A DNA stretch of 43,501 nucleotides from Pseudomonas sp. SLFW (GTDB lineage: Bacteria > Pseudomonadota > Gammaproteobacteria > Pseudomonadales > Pseudomonadaceae): positions 1 to 43,501 of the forward strand of contig NZ_JAAAKW010000032.1 of assembly GCF_009905615.1 (NCBI RefSeq), written 5' to 3'. The position numbers and the translations under genes are program-made. The notes below the pieces were generated by a model, which was given only the letters and a program-made list of their open reading frames with translations, did no database searches and was not told the DNA's origin. How positions within the stretch are numbered: the first letter of the stretch is position 1; every line of letters begins with the position of its first letter. Below are positions 23,274 to 31,478 of the stretch, in pieces.

Positions 23274-24202
23274 TGACTACCCTGGTAATCGCTGAACACG
23301 AAAACGGCGCGATCGCTCCCGCCACCCTGAACACCGTTGCCGCTGCCGCCAAGATTGGTGGCGACATTCACGTGCTGGTCGCTGGCCAGAACGTTGGCGC
23401 TGTCGGTGAAGCCGCTGCGAAAATCGCCGGGGTTGCCAAAGTGCTGGTCGCTGACAACGCGGCCTACGCGCATCAACTGCCGGAAAACGTCGCCCCGCTG
23501 GTGGCCGAACTGGCTTCCGGTTACAGCCATGTGTTGGCTGCTGCTACCTCCAACGGCAAGAACATCCTGCCGCGCGTGGCTGCACAGCTGGACGTCGACC
23601 AGATCTCCGAGATCATCTCGGTTGAATCGGCTGACACCTTCAAGCGCCCGATCTACGCCGGTAACGCCATTGCGACCGTTCAGTCGTCGGCGGCCATCAA
23701 GGTCATCACCGTTCGTGCGACCGGTTTCGACGCTGTCGCCGCTGAAGGCGGTTCTGCCGCTGTTGAGGCCGTGAGCGCTGCCCACGACGCAGGTAAATCG
23801 TCCTTCGTCAGCGAAGAGCTGGCCAAGTCCGACCGTCCTGAGCTCACGGCTGCCAAAATCGTCGTTTCCGGCGGTCGCGGCATGCAGAACGGCGACAACT
23901 TCAAACACCTGTACGCGTTGGCCGACAAGCTGGGCGCTGCCGTCGGTGCTTCCCGCGCCGCCGTCGACGCCGGTTTCGTGCCGAACGACATGCAGGTCGG
24001 TCAGACCGGCAAGATCGTTGCGCCACAGCTGTACATCGCGGTCGGTATTTCCGGCGCGATCCAGCACCTGGCCGGCATGAAAGACTCCAAAGTGATCGTT
24101 GCGATCAACAAGGACGAAGAAGCGCCGATCTTCCAGGTGGCCGACTACGGCCTGGTCGCTGACCTGTTCGAAGCCGTGCCTGAGTTGGAGAAGCTGGTCT
24201 AA
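23273..24202 (+). CDS. etfA: Electron transfer flavoprotein subunit alpha EtfA
   Basis: 309 residues. It binds the FAD of the EtfAB heterodimer. The C-terminal FAD-binding region shows VVSGGRGMQNGDNF, GASRAAVDAGFVPNDMQVGQTGK, PQLYIAVGISGAIQHLAGM and INKDEEAPIFQVADYG in order. The N-terminal domain opens with TTLVIAEHENGAIAPATLNT. The start overlaps the etfB stop by one base. The transcript appears to end at the nested hairpins at 24227-24317. The electron acceptor is the ETF-QO encoded divergently. Confidence 0.97.
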   Translation: MTTLVIAEHENGAIAPATLNTVAAAAKIGGDIHVLVAGQNVGAVGEAAAKIAGVAKVLVADNAAYAHQLPENVAPLVAELASGYSHVLAAATSNGKNILPRVAAQLDVDQISEIISVESADTFKRPIYAGNAIATVQSSAAIKVITVRATGFDAVAAEGGSAAVEAVSAAHDAGKSSFVSEELAKSDRPELTAAKIVVSGGRGMQNGDNFKHLYALADKLGAAVGASRAAVDAGFVPNDMQVGQTGKIVAPQLYIAVGISGAIQHLAGMKDSKVIVAINKDEEAPIFQVADYGLVADLFEAVPELEKLV

Positions 24203-24226
24203 TCCAGCCGCCTGACTTATAAAGAG

Positions 24227-24317
24227 AACCCGTTCGTTTCGGGCTGTTCGAGAACGTCAACCATCGGAAGAAACCGATGATGTGCGCTTTCCACAGCCTC
24301 GAATGAGCGGGTTTTTT
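24227..24317 (+). terminator. Nested multi-helix terminator after etfA
   Basis: Three nested helices are visible: AACCCGTTC (24227-24235) with GAGCGGGTT (24305-24313), TTCGAG (24247-24252) with CTCGAA (24298-24303), and CATCGG (24262-24267) with CCGATG (24274-24279). A six-T run ends at 24317. The ~90-base size is larger than a simple terminator. Confidence 0.7.
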
Positions 24318-24342
24318 ATTGGATCGGAAAAAGGACGTCGCC

Positions 24343-25173
24343 ATGTCGTTGCCGAAGCGGACGCTGACATCGCTGGTTGCAGGATTGTTGCTGGTGCCAT
24401 CGATGGCTGTGCTGGCAGCGGGCAAATGTGAACGGCTGGTGGTGACCGGCAGCCCTGATGCGCCTCCTTATATGTGGCGTGATCCGCAGGACCCCAAGCA
24501 CCTGATGGGCGCCAATGCGGACCTGCTCAAGGAAGCTGCGACGCAGATGGGTGTCAAGATTGAGCTGCTGTATGCGGGTAAGCGCAGCCAGGCGTTGGAA
24601 GAAGTGCGCACGGGACGCATGGACCTGCTGGCCGACACGCCGCTGAACAGCAACGAACTTGAATCACTGGATTTCATTCATCCGGCGATCACCCAGAATG
24701 AAATCATGGTCTGGACGCGAACCGGCCATGCACAGCCCTTCAATTCATTGGCCGACCTGCATGGCCACCCGGGTGTCATCTCCGAAAAGACCCGAATCAC
24801 GCCCGGGTTCGACCTCGCCGTGAAAGAGCACCTGACCCTCGAAAAACAGCCCAACCTCACTCAGGCATTTCAGAAACTGATGCTGGGCCAGGCCGAGTTC
24901 GTGCTCGCGGGTCGCTACGCGGGCATGGCGCTGACCCAGACGTTAGGGATGTCCAAGGACTTGGTTTCACAGCCTCTGCCGCTGGATCGCCCGGGTCTGT
25001 ACCTCGCGCTTTCGTTCAACTCGGCCTGCAACGAGCCTTGGTTGCGCGGACAGTTGGCGAAAAAAATGACAGAATTGGCGGCTTCGGGCCGTTCTGCTGA
25101 CGCCATCTCCCGCAACCTTGAAGTGTGGAAGGCACAGTTGCAGCAGCCGGCCAGCGCCGCCGTCACCCAGTAG
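24343..25173 (+). CDS. Periplasmic solute-binding protein, SBP_bac_3 type
   Basis: 276 residues. A signal peptide (KRTLTSLVAGLLLVPSMAVL, cleavage near VLA-AG) is followed by a family-3 binding fold: LVVTGSPDAPPYMW, then DLLADTPLNSNELESLDFIHP. The ATG at 24343 has AAAAAGGA at correct spacing; a TTG eight codons earlier does not. No ABC permease or ATPase gene is nearby. It is followed 10 bases later by the DUF4398 lipoprotein gene, so the three genes to 26361 look like one operon. It may be a sensor or a cell-wall-related binding protein rather than part of a transporter; the ligand is unknown. Confidence 0.82.
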   Translation: MSLPKRTLTSLVAGLLLVPSMAVLAAGKCERLVVTGSPDAPPYMWRDPQDPKHLMGANADLLKEAATQMGVKIELLYAGKRSQALEEVRTGRMDLLADTPLNSNELESLDFIHPAITQNEIMVWTRTGHAQPFNSLADLHGHPGVISEKTRITPGFDLAVKEHLTLEKQPNLTQAFQKLMLGQAEFVLAGRYAGMALTQTLGMSKDLVSQPLPLDRPGLYLALSFNSACNEPWLRGQLAKKMTELAASGRSADAISRNLEVWKAQLQQPASAAVTQ

Positions 25174-25183
25174 GAATGTTTTT

Positions 25184-25549
25184 TTGAGCGTTTTTTTGAG
25201 AATTCGACCTTTATTTGCAGCCGTCGCGATCACCTCCCTGTTTGGCTGTGCCAACGATCCCGCCCCCACCGAGCAACTGAAACTCACCGAGCAGGCCGTT
25301 GCCCAAGCCACGGCGGTTGGCGCGACGGACGATGAGCCGGACATGGCCACCGCCCAGAGCAAGCTCGCTCAGGCGCAGGCCAGCGTGGCGGACAAATCCT
25401 ATAAACAGGCCCGGATGCAAGCTGAGCAGGCTGAGCTCGATGCGCGGCTGGCCGAAGCCAAGGTGCTGACTGAAAAGAGCGACGAACAACTGACGCAAGT
25501 GAACACGCGACTGGATCGCCTGCGCAAACAGCTGGGAGCGGCCCAATGA
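25184..25549 (+). CDS. DUF4398-type small lipoprotein
   Basis: 121 residues from a TTG start at 25184, chosen because AGGA lies eight bases upstream and a lipoprotein signal follows immediately (RPLFAAVAITSLFGC, lipobox LFGC). A second TTG at 25196 is an alternative. The mature part is Ala/Gln-rich and predicted coiled coil (SKLAQAQASVADKSYKQARM, AEQAELDARLAEAKVL), as in DUF4398 proteins. The start region contains two copies of GTTTTTTTGAG. Its stop overlaps the next gene in ATGA. The function is unknown; it is likely outer-membrane anchored and facing the periplasm. Confidence 0.78.
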   Translation: MSVFLRIRPLFAAVAITSLFGCANDPAPTEQLKLTEQAVAQATAVGATDDEPDMATAQSKLAQAQASVADKSYKQARMQAEQAELDARLAEAKVLTEKSDEQLTQVNTRLDRLRKQLGAAQ

Positions 25550-26361
25550 ACCGCCTTCCTCGTATGTTGAGTGTGTGCCTGTTGTTGGGTAGCGCCGGTT
25601 TGTACGGCTGTGCCGGTCATCAGAACAGTGAAAAAGCGTTGCAGACTGCCAGCGCTGATTTTCAGAAAGTGAAAGGCGACACCAATGTATTGCGCAGCGC
25701 ACCGAAGGACGTAATCCGCGCGGGCGAACTATTGGGTCGTGCCGAGCGCCTGTCCAGTTATGTAGGCAGTTCGGACGACGTCAGCCATTACGCGTACTTG
25801 AGCAGCCGTTACAGCGCCATCGCAGCAGAACACAGTCAGTTATTGCTCAATCAGGAAAAACTGGCCCGTCTGGAGCTGGAGCGCCAGCGCCTGCAATTGG
25901 CGCTGCGTGAGGCCAAGCTGTCGGGCGCGCAGCAGCAGGGCAAGTGGGCAGAAGATCAGGTCATCAGCCTGTCCACCCAGCAAAACGAACGCGGTTTGGT
26001 CATGACATTGGGCGACATGCTGTTTGACACCGGGCGTGCCGAGCTGAAAACCTCGGCCAATCGTACGGTGCTGAAGGTCGTGCAGTTTCTCCAGTTCAAC
26101 CCCAAGCGTGTCGTGCGGATCGAGGGCTACACCGATAGCACGGGCGATGCTCAGGAAAATCTGCAACTGTCCCGCGATCGTGCGCAGGCGGTGGCTGATG
26201 TGCTGTCGGATCTTGGCATTGAGGATGAGCGCATTCAGGTGGAAGGTTATGGCGATCAATTCCCGGTCGATGTGAACACCTCTGAGCGCGGTCGCGCGCA
26301 AAATCGCCGTGTTGAAATCGTCTTTTCAGACGAAAAAGGCAAGCTCAGCGCTGCCCGCTAA
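25546..26361 (+). CDS. OmpA-family lipoprotein with DUF4398-like N-terminal part
   Basis: 271 residues. The lipoprotein signal ends at LYGC (about residue 22). Residues about 28-150 are helical and resemble the upstream DUF4398 protein (EKLARLELERQRLQLALREA). The C-terminal OmpA domain (about 155-262) has VMTLGDMLFDTGRAELK, IEGYTDSTGD, LSRDRAQAVADVL and GRAQNRRVEIVF, the peptidoglycan-binding set. It would tether the outer membrane to the cell wall. The start overlaps the previous stop by four bases, so translation is coupled. A strong terminator follows. Confidence 0.88.
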   Translation: MNRLPRMLSVCLLLGSAGLYGCAGHQNSEKALQTASADFQKVKGDTNVLRSAPKDVIRAGELLGRAERLSSYVGSSDDVSHYAYLSSRYSAIAAEHSQLLLNQEKLARLELERQRLQLALREAKLSGAQQQGKWAEDQVISLSTQQNERGLVMTLGDMLFDTGRAELKTSANRTVLKVVQFLQFNPKRVVRIEGYTDSTGDAQENLQLSRDRAQAVADVLSDLGIEDERIQVEGYGDQFPVDVNTSERGRAQNRRVEIVFSDEKGKLSAAR

Positions 26362-26377
26362 AAAATAAGTGTGATCC

Positions 26378-26411
26378 AGCCCGACTTTTTTTGCGAAAGT
26401 CGGGCTTTTTT
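26378..26411 (+). terminator. Rho-independent terminator after the OmpA lipoprotein gene
   Basis: AGCCCGACTTT (26378-26388) pairs with AAAGTCGGGCT (26396-26406), followed by five or six T. Confidence 0.92.
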
Positions 26412-26489
26412 ATGAAAAACGGCCGGGCATTTGGCGCATACGTCACATTAAATTTTCCATCAAACCTAACTAGGACTAGCCGACGGGTT

Positions 26490-26521
26490 AACTGTCCCCG
26501 TACACTTCTCAACTGTTCCGG
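26490..26521. promoter_or_regulatory. Direct repeats before the MocR gene
   Basis: AACTGTCCCCG (26490-26500) and AACTGTTCCGG (26511-26521) match at 9 of 11 positions with a 21-base period. MocR-type regulators bind direct repeats on one helix face, so this is a likely autoregulatory operator. Confidence 0.55.
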
Positions 26522-26591
26522 TGATCGCCCGAGTGCGAAGGTCGGCATAGGCGCTGAATGGCTTCGAAAACGTGTAATCGAGGGACGCGAA

Positions 26592-28031
26592 ATGACCAAT
26601 CTCCTGCTGTATCAACGCATCGCTCAGCAGTTGGCTGAAGACATTCGGCGGGGCGTTTATCAGCCCGGCGAGCGCGTACCCTCCGTTCGTAAGATGAGTT
26701 CGCAGCTCAATGTCAGCCATGCAACCGTGTTGCAGGCCTACGCGAATCTTGAAGATCAGGGGCTGATTCGTGCCCGTCCCCAATCCGGTTATTACGTTCA
26801 CCAGACCCCGGCGCTGACGGCGCCGACGCCTGACATTGCGCGGGTTGAGCGGCCCGGGCTGGTCACGCGCGCCAGCATCATCCAACAGGTGCTGGTGGAG
26901 GCGCGCCGCGAAGGCGTGTTCGCCTTTGGCGCGGCAGTGCCGCACATTGATTACTTGCCGTTACGGGCGCTGCATCAGCAACTGGCCAAAGTCACGCGTT
27001 TCCAAAGCCCTCGCGCGTTCAATTACATGTTCAGCCCCGGTTTCGAGCCGCTGCGGCGTCAGGTGGCGATCCGCATGCGCGATGCGGGCGTGGTCGTCGA
27101 CCCGTCGGAAGTGGTGATCACCCACGGCTGTGTCGATGCGCTGCAAATGTCACTACGTGTGCTGACGAGCCCTGGTGACCTGATCGCTGCAGAATCGCCC
27201 ACCTATTACGGGCTGCTTCAACTGGCGGATTTGCTGGGTTTGAAGGTTATCGAGATTCCCAGTGACCCGAATACAGGGATCAGCCTGGAAGCGTTGCAAC
27301 TCGCGGCCAACCAGTGGTCGATCAAGGCGCTCGTGATGACCTCGCGGCTGAGCAACCCGCTTGGCAGTACGATGCCCGAGGAGCGGCAGAAACACCTGCT
27401 GCGACTGGCGTCGGACTTCGACATTCAGGTCATCGAAGACGACATCTACGGCGAGCTGATGTACGAGCAAAACAAAACCAAAGCGCTGAAAGCGTTCGAC
27501 CGGTTGGGTCGGGTCATTTATTGCTCCAGTTTTTCCAAGACATTGTCGCCGGGTGTGCGGATCGGCTGGATGATTGCCGGCAAATATCAGGCGGAAATTC
27601 AGCGATTGCAGACTTTCAGCACTCATTCCGCGTGCAGCGTGACGCAGATGGCGGTGGCGTCCTACCTCGAAAATGGTGGTTACGATCGTCATTTGCGCTA
27701 CATCCGTCAGGAGCATCGGAAAAATCTGAGCGCGTTTCAGCTTGCCGTACAGCAGATGTTTCCTGAGGGCACCCAGATCAGCCGGCCCGCCGGGGGCTTT
27801 ATCCTGTGGATCAGCCTCCCGGGGCGGGTGAACACGCAAGAATTGCACGTCCGTGCGCTGGAGCAGGGGATCAGCATCGCGCCAGGCTTGATCTTCAGCA
27901 ACACAGAGCAGTTCAACCACTGCATTCGTCTGAACTGTGGCCTGCCGTGGAATCGTGAAGCGGAGAGGGCGCTCATGACGGTGGGAATGCTTGCCAAGCA
28001 GTTGTGCGAGGACATCGGTCAGGCCTGGTGA
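26592..28031 (+). CDS. MocR-type regulator (GntR helix-turn-helix fused to PLP aminotransferase domain)
   Basis: 479 residues. The GntR winged helix is at about 1-75 (LYQRIAQQLAEDIRRGVYQP, SVRKMSSQLNVSHATVLQAY). An aminotransferase fold-type I domain follows, with the PLP lysine K316 in SSFSKTLSPGVRIGW and upstream PLP contacts ESPTYYG and VIEDDIYGEL. The ATG at 26592 follows CGAGGGACG. MocR proteins use PLP-bound amines or vitamin B6 itself as signal. No obvious target gene is divergent; the terminator 3' of the OmpA gene isolates it, so it may mainly control itself or distant genes. Confidence 0.9.
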   Translation: MTNLLLYQRIAQQLAEDIRRGVYQPGERVPSVRKMSSQLNVSHATVLQAYANLEDQGLIRARPQSGYYVHQTPALTAPTPDIARVERPGLVTRASIIQQVLVEARREGVFAFGAAVPHIDYLPLRALHQQLAKVTRFQSPRAFNYMFSPGFEPLRRQVAIRMRDAGVVVDPSEVVITHGCVDALQMSLRVLTSPGDLIAAESPTYYGLLQLADLLGLKVIEIPSDPNTGISLEALQLAANQWSIKALVMTSRLSNPLGSTMPEERQKHLLRLASDFDIQVIEDDIYGELMYEQNKTKALKAFDRLGRVIYCSSFSKTLSPGVRIGWMIAGKYQAEIQRLQTFSTHSACSVTQMAVASYLENGGYDRHLRYIRQEHRKNLSAFQLAVQQMFPEGTQISRPAGGFILWISLPGRVNTQELHVRALEQGISIAPGLIFSNTEQFNHCIRLNCGLPWNREAERALMTVGMLAKQLCEDIGQAW

Positions 28032-28148
28032 ACTTACAGCGCCTTACATTTGCCACAGCTTCATGGGGCTGGCTGACAGGTCATTCACTTGTCACCGGCC
28101 CTGCAACGAGCCAGCATATGGCTTCTGCCTATTTTTTGCCGTCCGATT

Positions 28149-28868
28149 ATGAAATCACTGCGTTGTATCGGTTTGCTGCTGGTGGTGTTGGTCAGTGCCT
28201 GTGATGCTGATAAACCCCCCGCGCCTCCCCCGAAAGTTGCCGTTCAAACCCCCGCAGCGCCCGAAGTACCGGCGCCTCCTGCGCCTGTGTCCGTTGCGGC
28301 GGCTGTTGATGCAGACAAAGCGCCCGATGCCAAGACAGCGACGGCGCCGACGCCGGTTCATGAGCTGAAACCGAATGTCGGTGTCGTGCCTGTCGTGGCG
28401 ACTAGCAAATCGGATGGCGCCCGCTCGGAAGCCGCGGCGAAAGTCACCACGCCCGCCAAGGCTGCCGCGGTCGAACAGAAGACTCCCAGCGCGAATGCCA
28501 AATCCGCCAAGGTTAAAGCGGATAACGCCGAGGTGGCTAACCGTGCGCCGGTGGCGAGCAAGAGCAAATCGCCAGCGCAGGTGGTGAAAGAGACGCGTCT
28601 GCCCAAGGCTGCCCTGGACTTGAGTTTGCCTCCCGATATGGTCAAGCAGCTCGCGCCGCCTCCCGGCGTGATCACTGCGGCCAATAAGCCCAAAGCCCCG
28701 AACAGCGGGGCCAAGCCGCTGCTGCCCAAGATGTTTCCTGACGCCAACAGCGATCCTGATTTCCAGCTTCAGGGGCGTCTCCTGAGCAATGAAATGCAGC
28801 TTCAACTCCGCAATGAATCGCGCAAGGAAGTGGAGGGCGCGGCCCTGGATTTCAAATTCAAGCAATGA
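28149..28868 (+). CDS. Ala/Pro/Lys-rich lipoprotein of unknown function
   Basis: 239 residues. The signal MKSLRCIGLLLVVLVSAC ends in the lipobox VSAC. Most of the mature chain (about 20-180) is low-complexity Pro/Ala/Lys/Val sequence that should be extended. A more ordered C-terminal tail (DPDFQLQGRLLSNEMQLQLR) ends in FKFKQ. The ATG at 28149 gives the lipoprotein signal directly, though no good ribosome site is visible. I do not recognise the family. The layout (lipid anchor, long linker, small terminal domain) suggests reaching across the periplasm. Confidence 0.7.
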   Translation: MKSLRCIGLLLVVLVSACDADKPPAPPPKVAVQTPAAPEVPAPPAPVSVAAAVDADKAPDAKTATAPTPVHELKPNVGVVPVVATSKSDGARSEAAAKVTTPAKAAAVEQKTPSANAKSAKVKADNAEVANRAPVASKSKSPAQVVKETRLPKAALDLSLPPDMVKQLAPPPGVITAANKPKAPNSGAKPLLPKMFPDANSDPDFQLQGRLLSNEMQLQLRNESRKEVEGAALDFKFKQ

Positions 28869-28963
28869 CGCTCTCGACTATTTGATCCCTGCGCGCGTTT
28901 TCAAACGTGCGTTTAAGCGTTTAAGATCCCCCTTCATTCATCGCCTCGTGTGAGGATGTTTCC

Positions 28964-29221
28964 ATGGAATGCCGTCCGGGCTGCGGTGCTTGTTGCGTCG
29001 CGCCTTCAATCTCGTCGCCGATTCCTGGCATGCCCAATGGCAAGCCAGCGGGAGAGCGCTGTGTGCAGCTCTCTACCGACCTGCTGTGCCTGATATTCGG
29101 CCACCCTGAACGCCCTGCAGTCTGCAGCCAGTTTTCGGCGGACCCGGACGTCTGCGGCAGCGATTCTGAGGAGGCGGTGCGATTAATTGGCTGGTGGGAG
29201 CAGGCCACCTCGGTCGCCTGA
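28964..29221 (+). CDS. YkgJ-family cysteine-cluster protein
   Basis: 85 residues. Cysteines are concentrated at the N-terminus (MECRPGCGACCVAPSIS) and later (C33, C42, C54, C64), the pattern of the YkgJ family, thought to bind zinc or an iron-sulfur cluster. The arrangement PGMPNGKPAGERCVQL is typical of the Pseudomonas members. GAGGATG precedes the ATG. It is a single gene between the lipoprotein and the START-domain gene. The biochemical role is unknown for the family. Confidence 0.85.
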   Translation: MECRPGCGACCVAPSISSPIPGMPNGKPAGERCVQLSTDLLCLIFGHPERPAVCSQFSADPDVCGSDSEEAVRLIGWWEQATSVA

Positions 29222-29295
29222 TGAGCAGAGCAGATGTAACAACGGCAGTGCACGATGCTGAATGCACCTGAACTACAGACAAGAAGGAATAAGAT

Positions 29296-29901
29296 ATGGG
29301 TTCGCTGTACCGGATCGCGCTTGGACTTGGAATGACTGTACTGGTGGCGGGCATGGCCCAAGCCGAGGACTGGAAAGTCGCCAAGCAAGAAGACGGCATC
29401 AAAGTGTCGCTCAGTGATGTCCCAGGCTCGCAGTACAAGGCCTATCAGGGCATCGCCACTATCAAGGCAAGTGTGGCGAAGCTGCGCAGTCTTCAGGAAG
29501 ACGTCGCCGGTGCCTGTGCATGGGTGCATGAGTGCAAGGCGCAGAAAATTCTCAAGCACGAAGGCGACAAGACTTGGACCTACACACAGTTCAATACGCC
29601 ATGGCCCGTGACCCCTCGGGATTCGGTGTTGCAGATCACCACGGTCGAAGGCGCTGATGGCAGCCTGACGCGCAACTTGCTGGGTCAACCCAACTACATT
29701 CCGGAAGAAAAAGGCTTCGTGCGGGTTACTCAGGTCGAGGGTTACTGGAAGCTGGTCCCCAAAGGCCCGAACGAGACAGAAGTGACCTATCAGGTACACA
29801 CCGAGCCCGGTGGTAGCGTGCCGTCGTGGCTGGCCAACAAGTTTGTCGTGGACGCGCCGTTCAACACGCTGAAAGCGCTGCGTGAGCGTGCTGCGAAGTG
29901 A
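29296..29901 (+). CDS. Exported START-domain (lipid-binding-like) protein
   Basis: 201 residues. A signal peptide (YRIALGLGMTVLVAGMAQAE, cleavage after AQA) is followed by a START fold from about residue 24 to 195: WKVAKQEDGIKVSLSDVPGS, FNTPWPVTPRDSVLQITTVE, then EGYWKLVPKGPNETEVTYQV and PSWLANKFVVDAPFNTLKAL. START domains hold hydrophobic ligands in a deep pocket, so a periplasmic lipid carrier or sensor is plausible. The ribosome site AAGGA precedes the ATG. A bidirectional terminator shared with gltA follows. Confidence 0.86.
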   Translation: MGSLYRIALGLGMTVLVAGMAQAEDWKVAKQEDGIKVSLSDVPGSQYKAYQGIATIKASVAKLRSLQEDVAGACAWVHECKAQKILKHEGDKTWTYTQFNTPWPVTPRDSVLQITTVEGADGSLTRNLLGQPNYIPEEKGFVRVTQVEGYWKLVPKGPNETEVTYQVHTEPGGSVPSWLANKFVVDAPFNTLKALRERAAK

Positions 29902-29931
29902 TCGTCTGACCGATACAGTTTTTGCGGGAAT

Positions 29932-29960
29932 AAAAAAGGCTGCCACTGGCAGCCTTTTTT
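29932..29960. terminator. Bidirectional terminator, START gene / gltA
   Basis: AAAAAAGGCTGCC, loop ACT, GGCAGCCTTTTTT. A and T tracts flank a 7-bp GC-rich stem, so it works for both convergent transcripts. Confidence 0.92.
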
Positions 29961-29988
29961 ATGGGATGTCGCTTGCTGGCGTTTGCGC

Positions 29989-31278
29989 TTACTTGCGGTC
30001 GGCCAGGGCAACGATGTCGCGGGAGACCTCGCCGGTGTACAGCTGGCGTGGACGGCCAATCTTGTACGGGCTGGAGAGCATTTCCTTCCAGTGCGAAATC
30101 CAGCCGACGGTGCGTGCCAGGGCGAAGATCACGGTGAACATGCTGGTAGGAATGCCGATCGCTTTCAGGATGATGCCTGAGTAGAAGTCGACGTTCGGGT
30201 ACAGCGAGCGCTCGATGAAGTACGGATCGGTCAGGGCGATCTCTTCGAGGCGCATGGCCAGTTCCAGCTGCGGGTCGTTGGTGATGCCCAGCTCGCGCAG
30301 AACTTCGTCGCAGGTCTGTTTCATCACGGTGGCGCGCGGGTCGCGGTTCTTGTAAACGCGGTGACCGAAGCCCATCAGCTTGAACGGATCGTTCTTGTCC
30401 TTGGCCTTGGCGATGAATTTGTCGATGTTCGAGACATCGCCGATCTCATCGAGCATGGTCAGCACGGCTTCGTTGGCGCCGCCGTGGGCAGGGCCCCACA
30501 ATGCAGCGATACCGGCAGCGATACAGGCGAACGGGTTGGCGCCCGAGGAGCCCGCCATGCGGACGGTGGAGGTCGAAGCGTTCTGTTCGTGGTCGGCATG
30601 GAGGATGAAAATCCGGTCCATGGCCTTCGCCAGCGTCGGGCTGATCGGTTTGATCTCGCACGGCGTGTTGAACATCATGTGCAGGAAGTTTTCCGCGTAG
30701 CTCAGGTCATTGCGCGGGTACATCATGGGTTGACCCATGGAGTACTTGTAGACCATTGCGGCCAGGGTCGGCATCTTGGCGACCAGGCGGATTGCGGAAA
30801 TTTCGCGGTGCTGCGGGTTATTGATGTCCAGCGAGTCGTGGTAGAACGCCGAGAGGGCGCCGACTACACCGCACATGACAGCCATCGGGTGAGCGTCGCG
30901 ACGGAAACCGTTGAAGAAGGTTTTCAGCTGTTCGTGCACCATGGTGTGATTCTTCACGGTGACGACGAATTGGGCCTTTTGCTCGGCGGTTGGCAGTTCG
31001 CCGTTCAGCAGCAGGTAGCAGGTTTCCAGGTAGTCCGACTGTTCGGCCAACTGCTCGATCGGGTAGCCACGATGCAGCAGAATGCCGTTATCACCGTCGA
31101 TATAGGTGATCTTGGATTCGCATGAGGCGGTCGACATGAAGCCTGGGTCGAATGTGAAGCGTCCGGTGGCGGTCAGGCCGCGTACGTCGATTACATCGGG
31201 ACCAACGGTGCCGGTCAGAATGGGCAGCTCGACGGGGGCTGCGCCCTCGATGATCAACTGCGCTTTTTTGTCAGCCAT
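29989..31278 (-). CDS. gltA: Citrate synthase GltA
   Basis: 429 residues, the Gram-negative hexameric type II enzyme normally inhibited by NADH. It condenses acetyl-CoA and oxaloacetate as the TCA entry step. Seen are the N-terminal domain ending TYIDGDNGILLHRGYPIEQL, the active-site HADHEQNASTSTVRMAGSSG, and GFGHRVYKNRDPRA with the second catalytic His, then the ERSLYPNVDFYSG segment. The ribosome site TAGGAGGCC is near perfect. It is divergent from sdhCDAB, the usual pseudomonad arrangement. Confidence 0.98.
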   Translation of the reverse strand: MADKKAQLIIEGAAPVELPILTGTVGPDVIDVRGLTATGRFTFDPGFMSTASCESKITYIDGDNGILLHRGYPIEQLAEQSDYLETCYLLLNGELPTAEQKAQFVVTVKNHTMVHEQLKTFFNGFRRDAHPMAVMCGVVGALSAFYHDSLDINNPQHREISAIRLVAKMPTLAAMVYKYSMGQPMMYPRNDLSYAENFLHMMFNTPCEIKPISPTLAKAMDRIFILHADHEQNASTSTVRMAGSSGANPFACIAAGIAALWGPAHGGANEAVLTMLDEIGDVSNIDKFIAKAKDKNDPFKLMGFGHRVYKNRDPRATVMKQTCDEVLRELGITNDPQLELAMRLEEIALTDPYFIERSLYPNVDFYSGIILKAIGIPTSMFTVIFALARTVGWISHWKEMLSSPYKIGRPRQLYTGEVSRDIVALADRK

Positions 31279-31336
31279 GTGGCCTCCTATTAATGCTTCA
31301 AATCATCAGACAGGCCCCCCACGCAGGGCCCGCATC

Positions 31337-31364
31337 ACTATAGTGAGATAAATTCTAAAGTCAA
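31337..31364 (-). promoter_or_regulatory. gltA promoter
   Basis: On the minus strand TTGACT (31364-31359), a 16-base spacer and TATAGT (31342-31337). One mismatch to consensus in each hexamer. About 55 bases before the start codon. Confidence 0.7.
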
Positions 31365-31478
31365 TTTGCCAAAAGCGTTGTGGCAGAAGGCTTTAACCCA
31401 AGGTTTTCCTCGAATTTCCCTGCCATTTACGCCTTTTATCGCGCTAAAGCAATCCGCCATTAGGGGCGGGTCTGTGCG

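Noticed and set aside
28890..28920. Second PsrA-like site, CAAACGTGCGTTTA
   Set aside because: The last base of the right half-site does not fit the consensus, and the neighbouring genes have no fatty-acid link.
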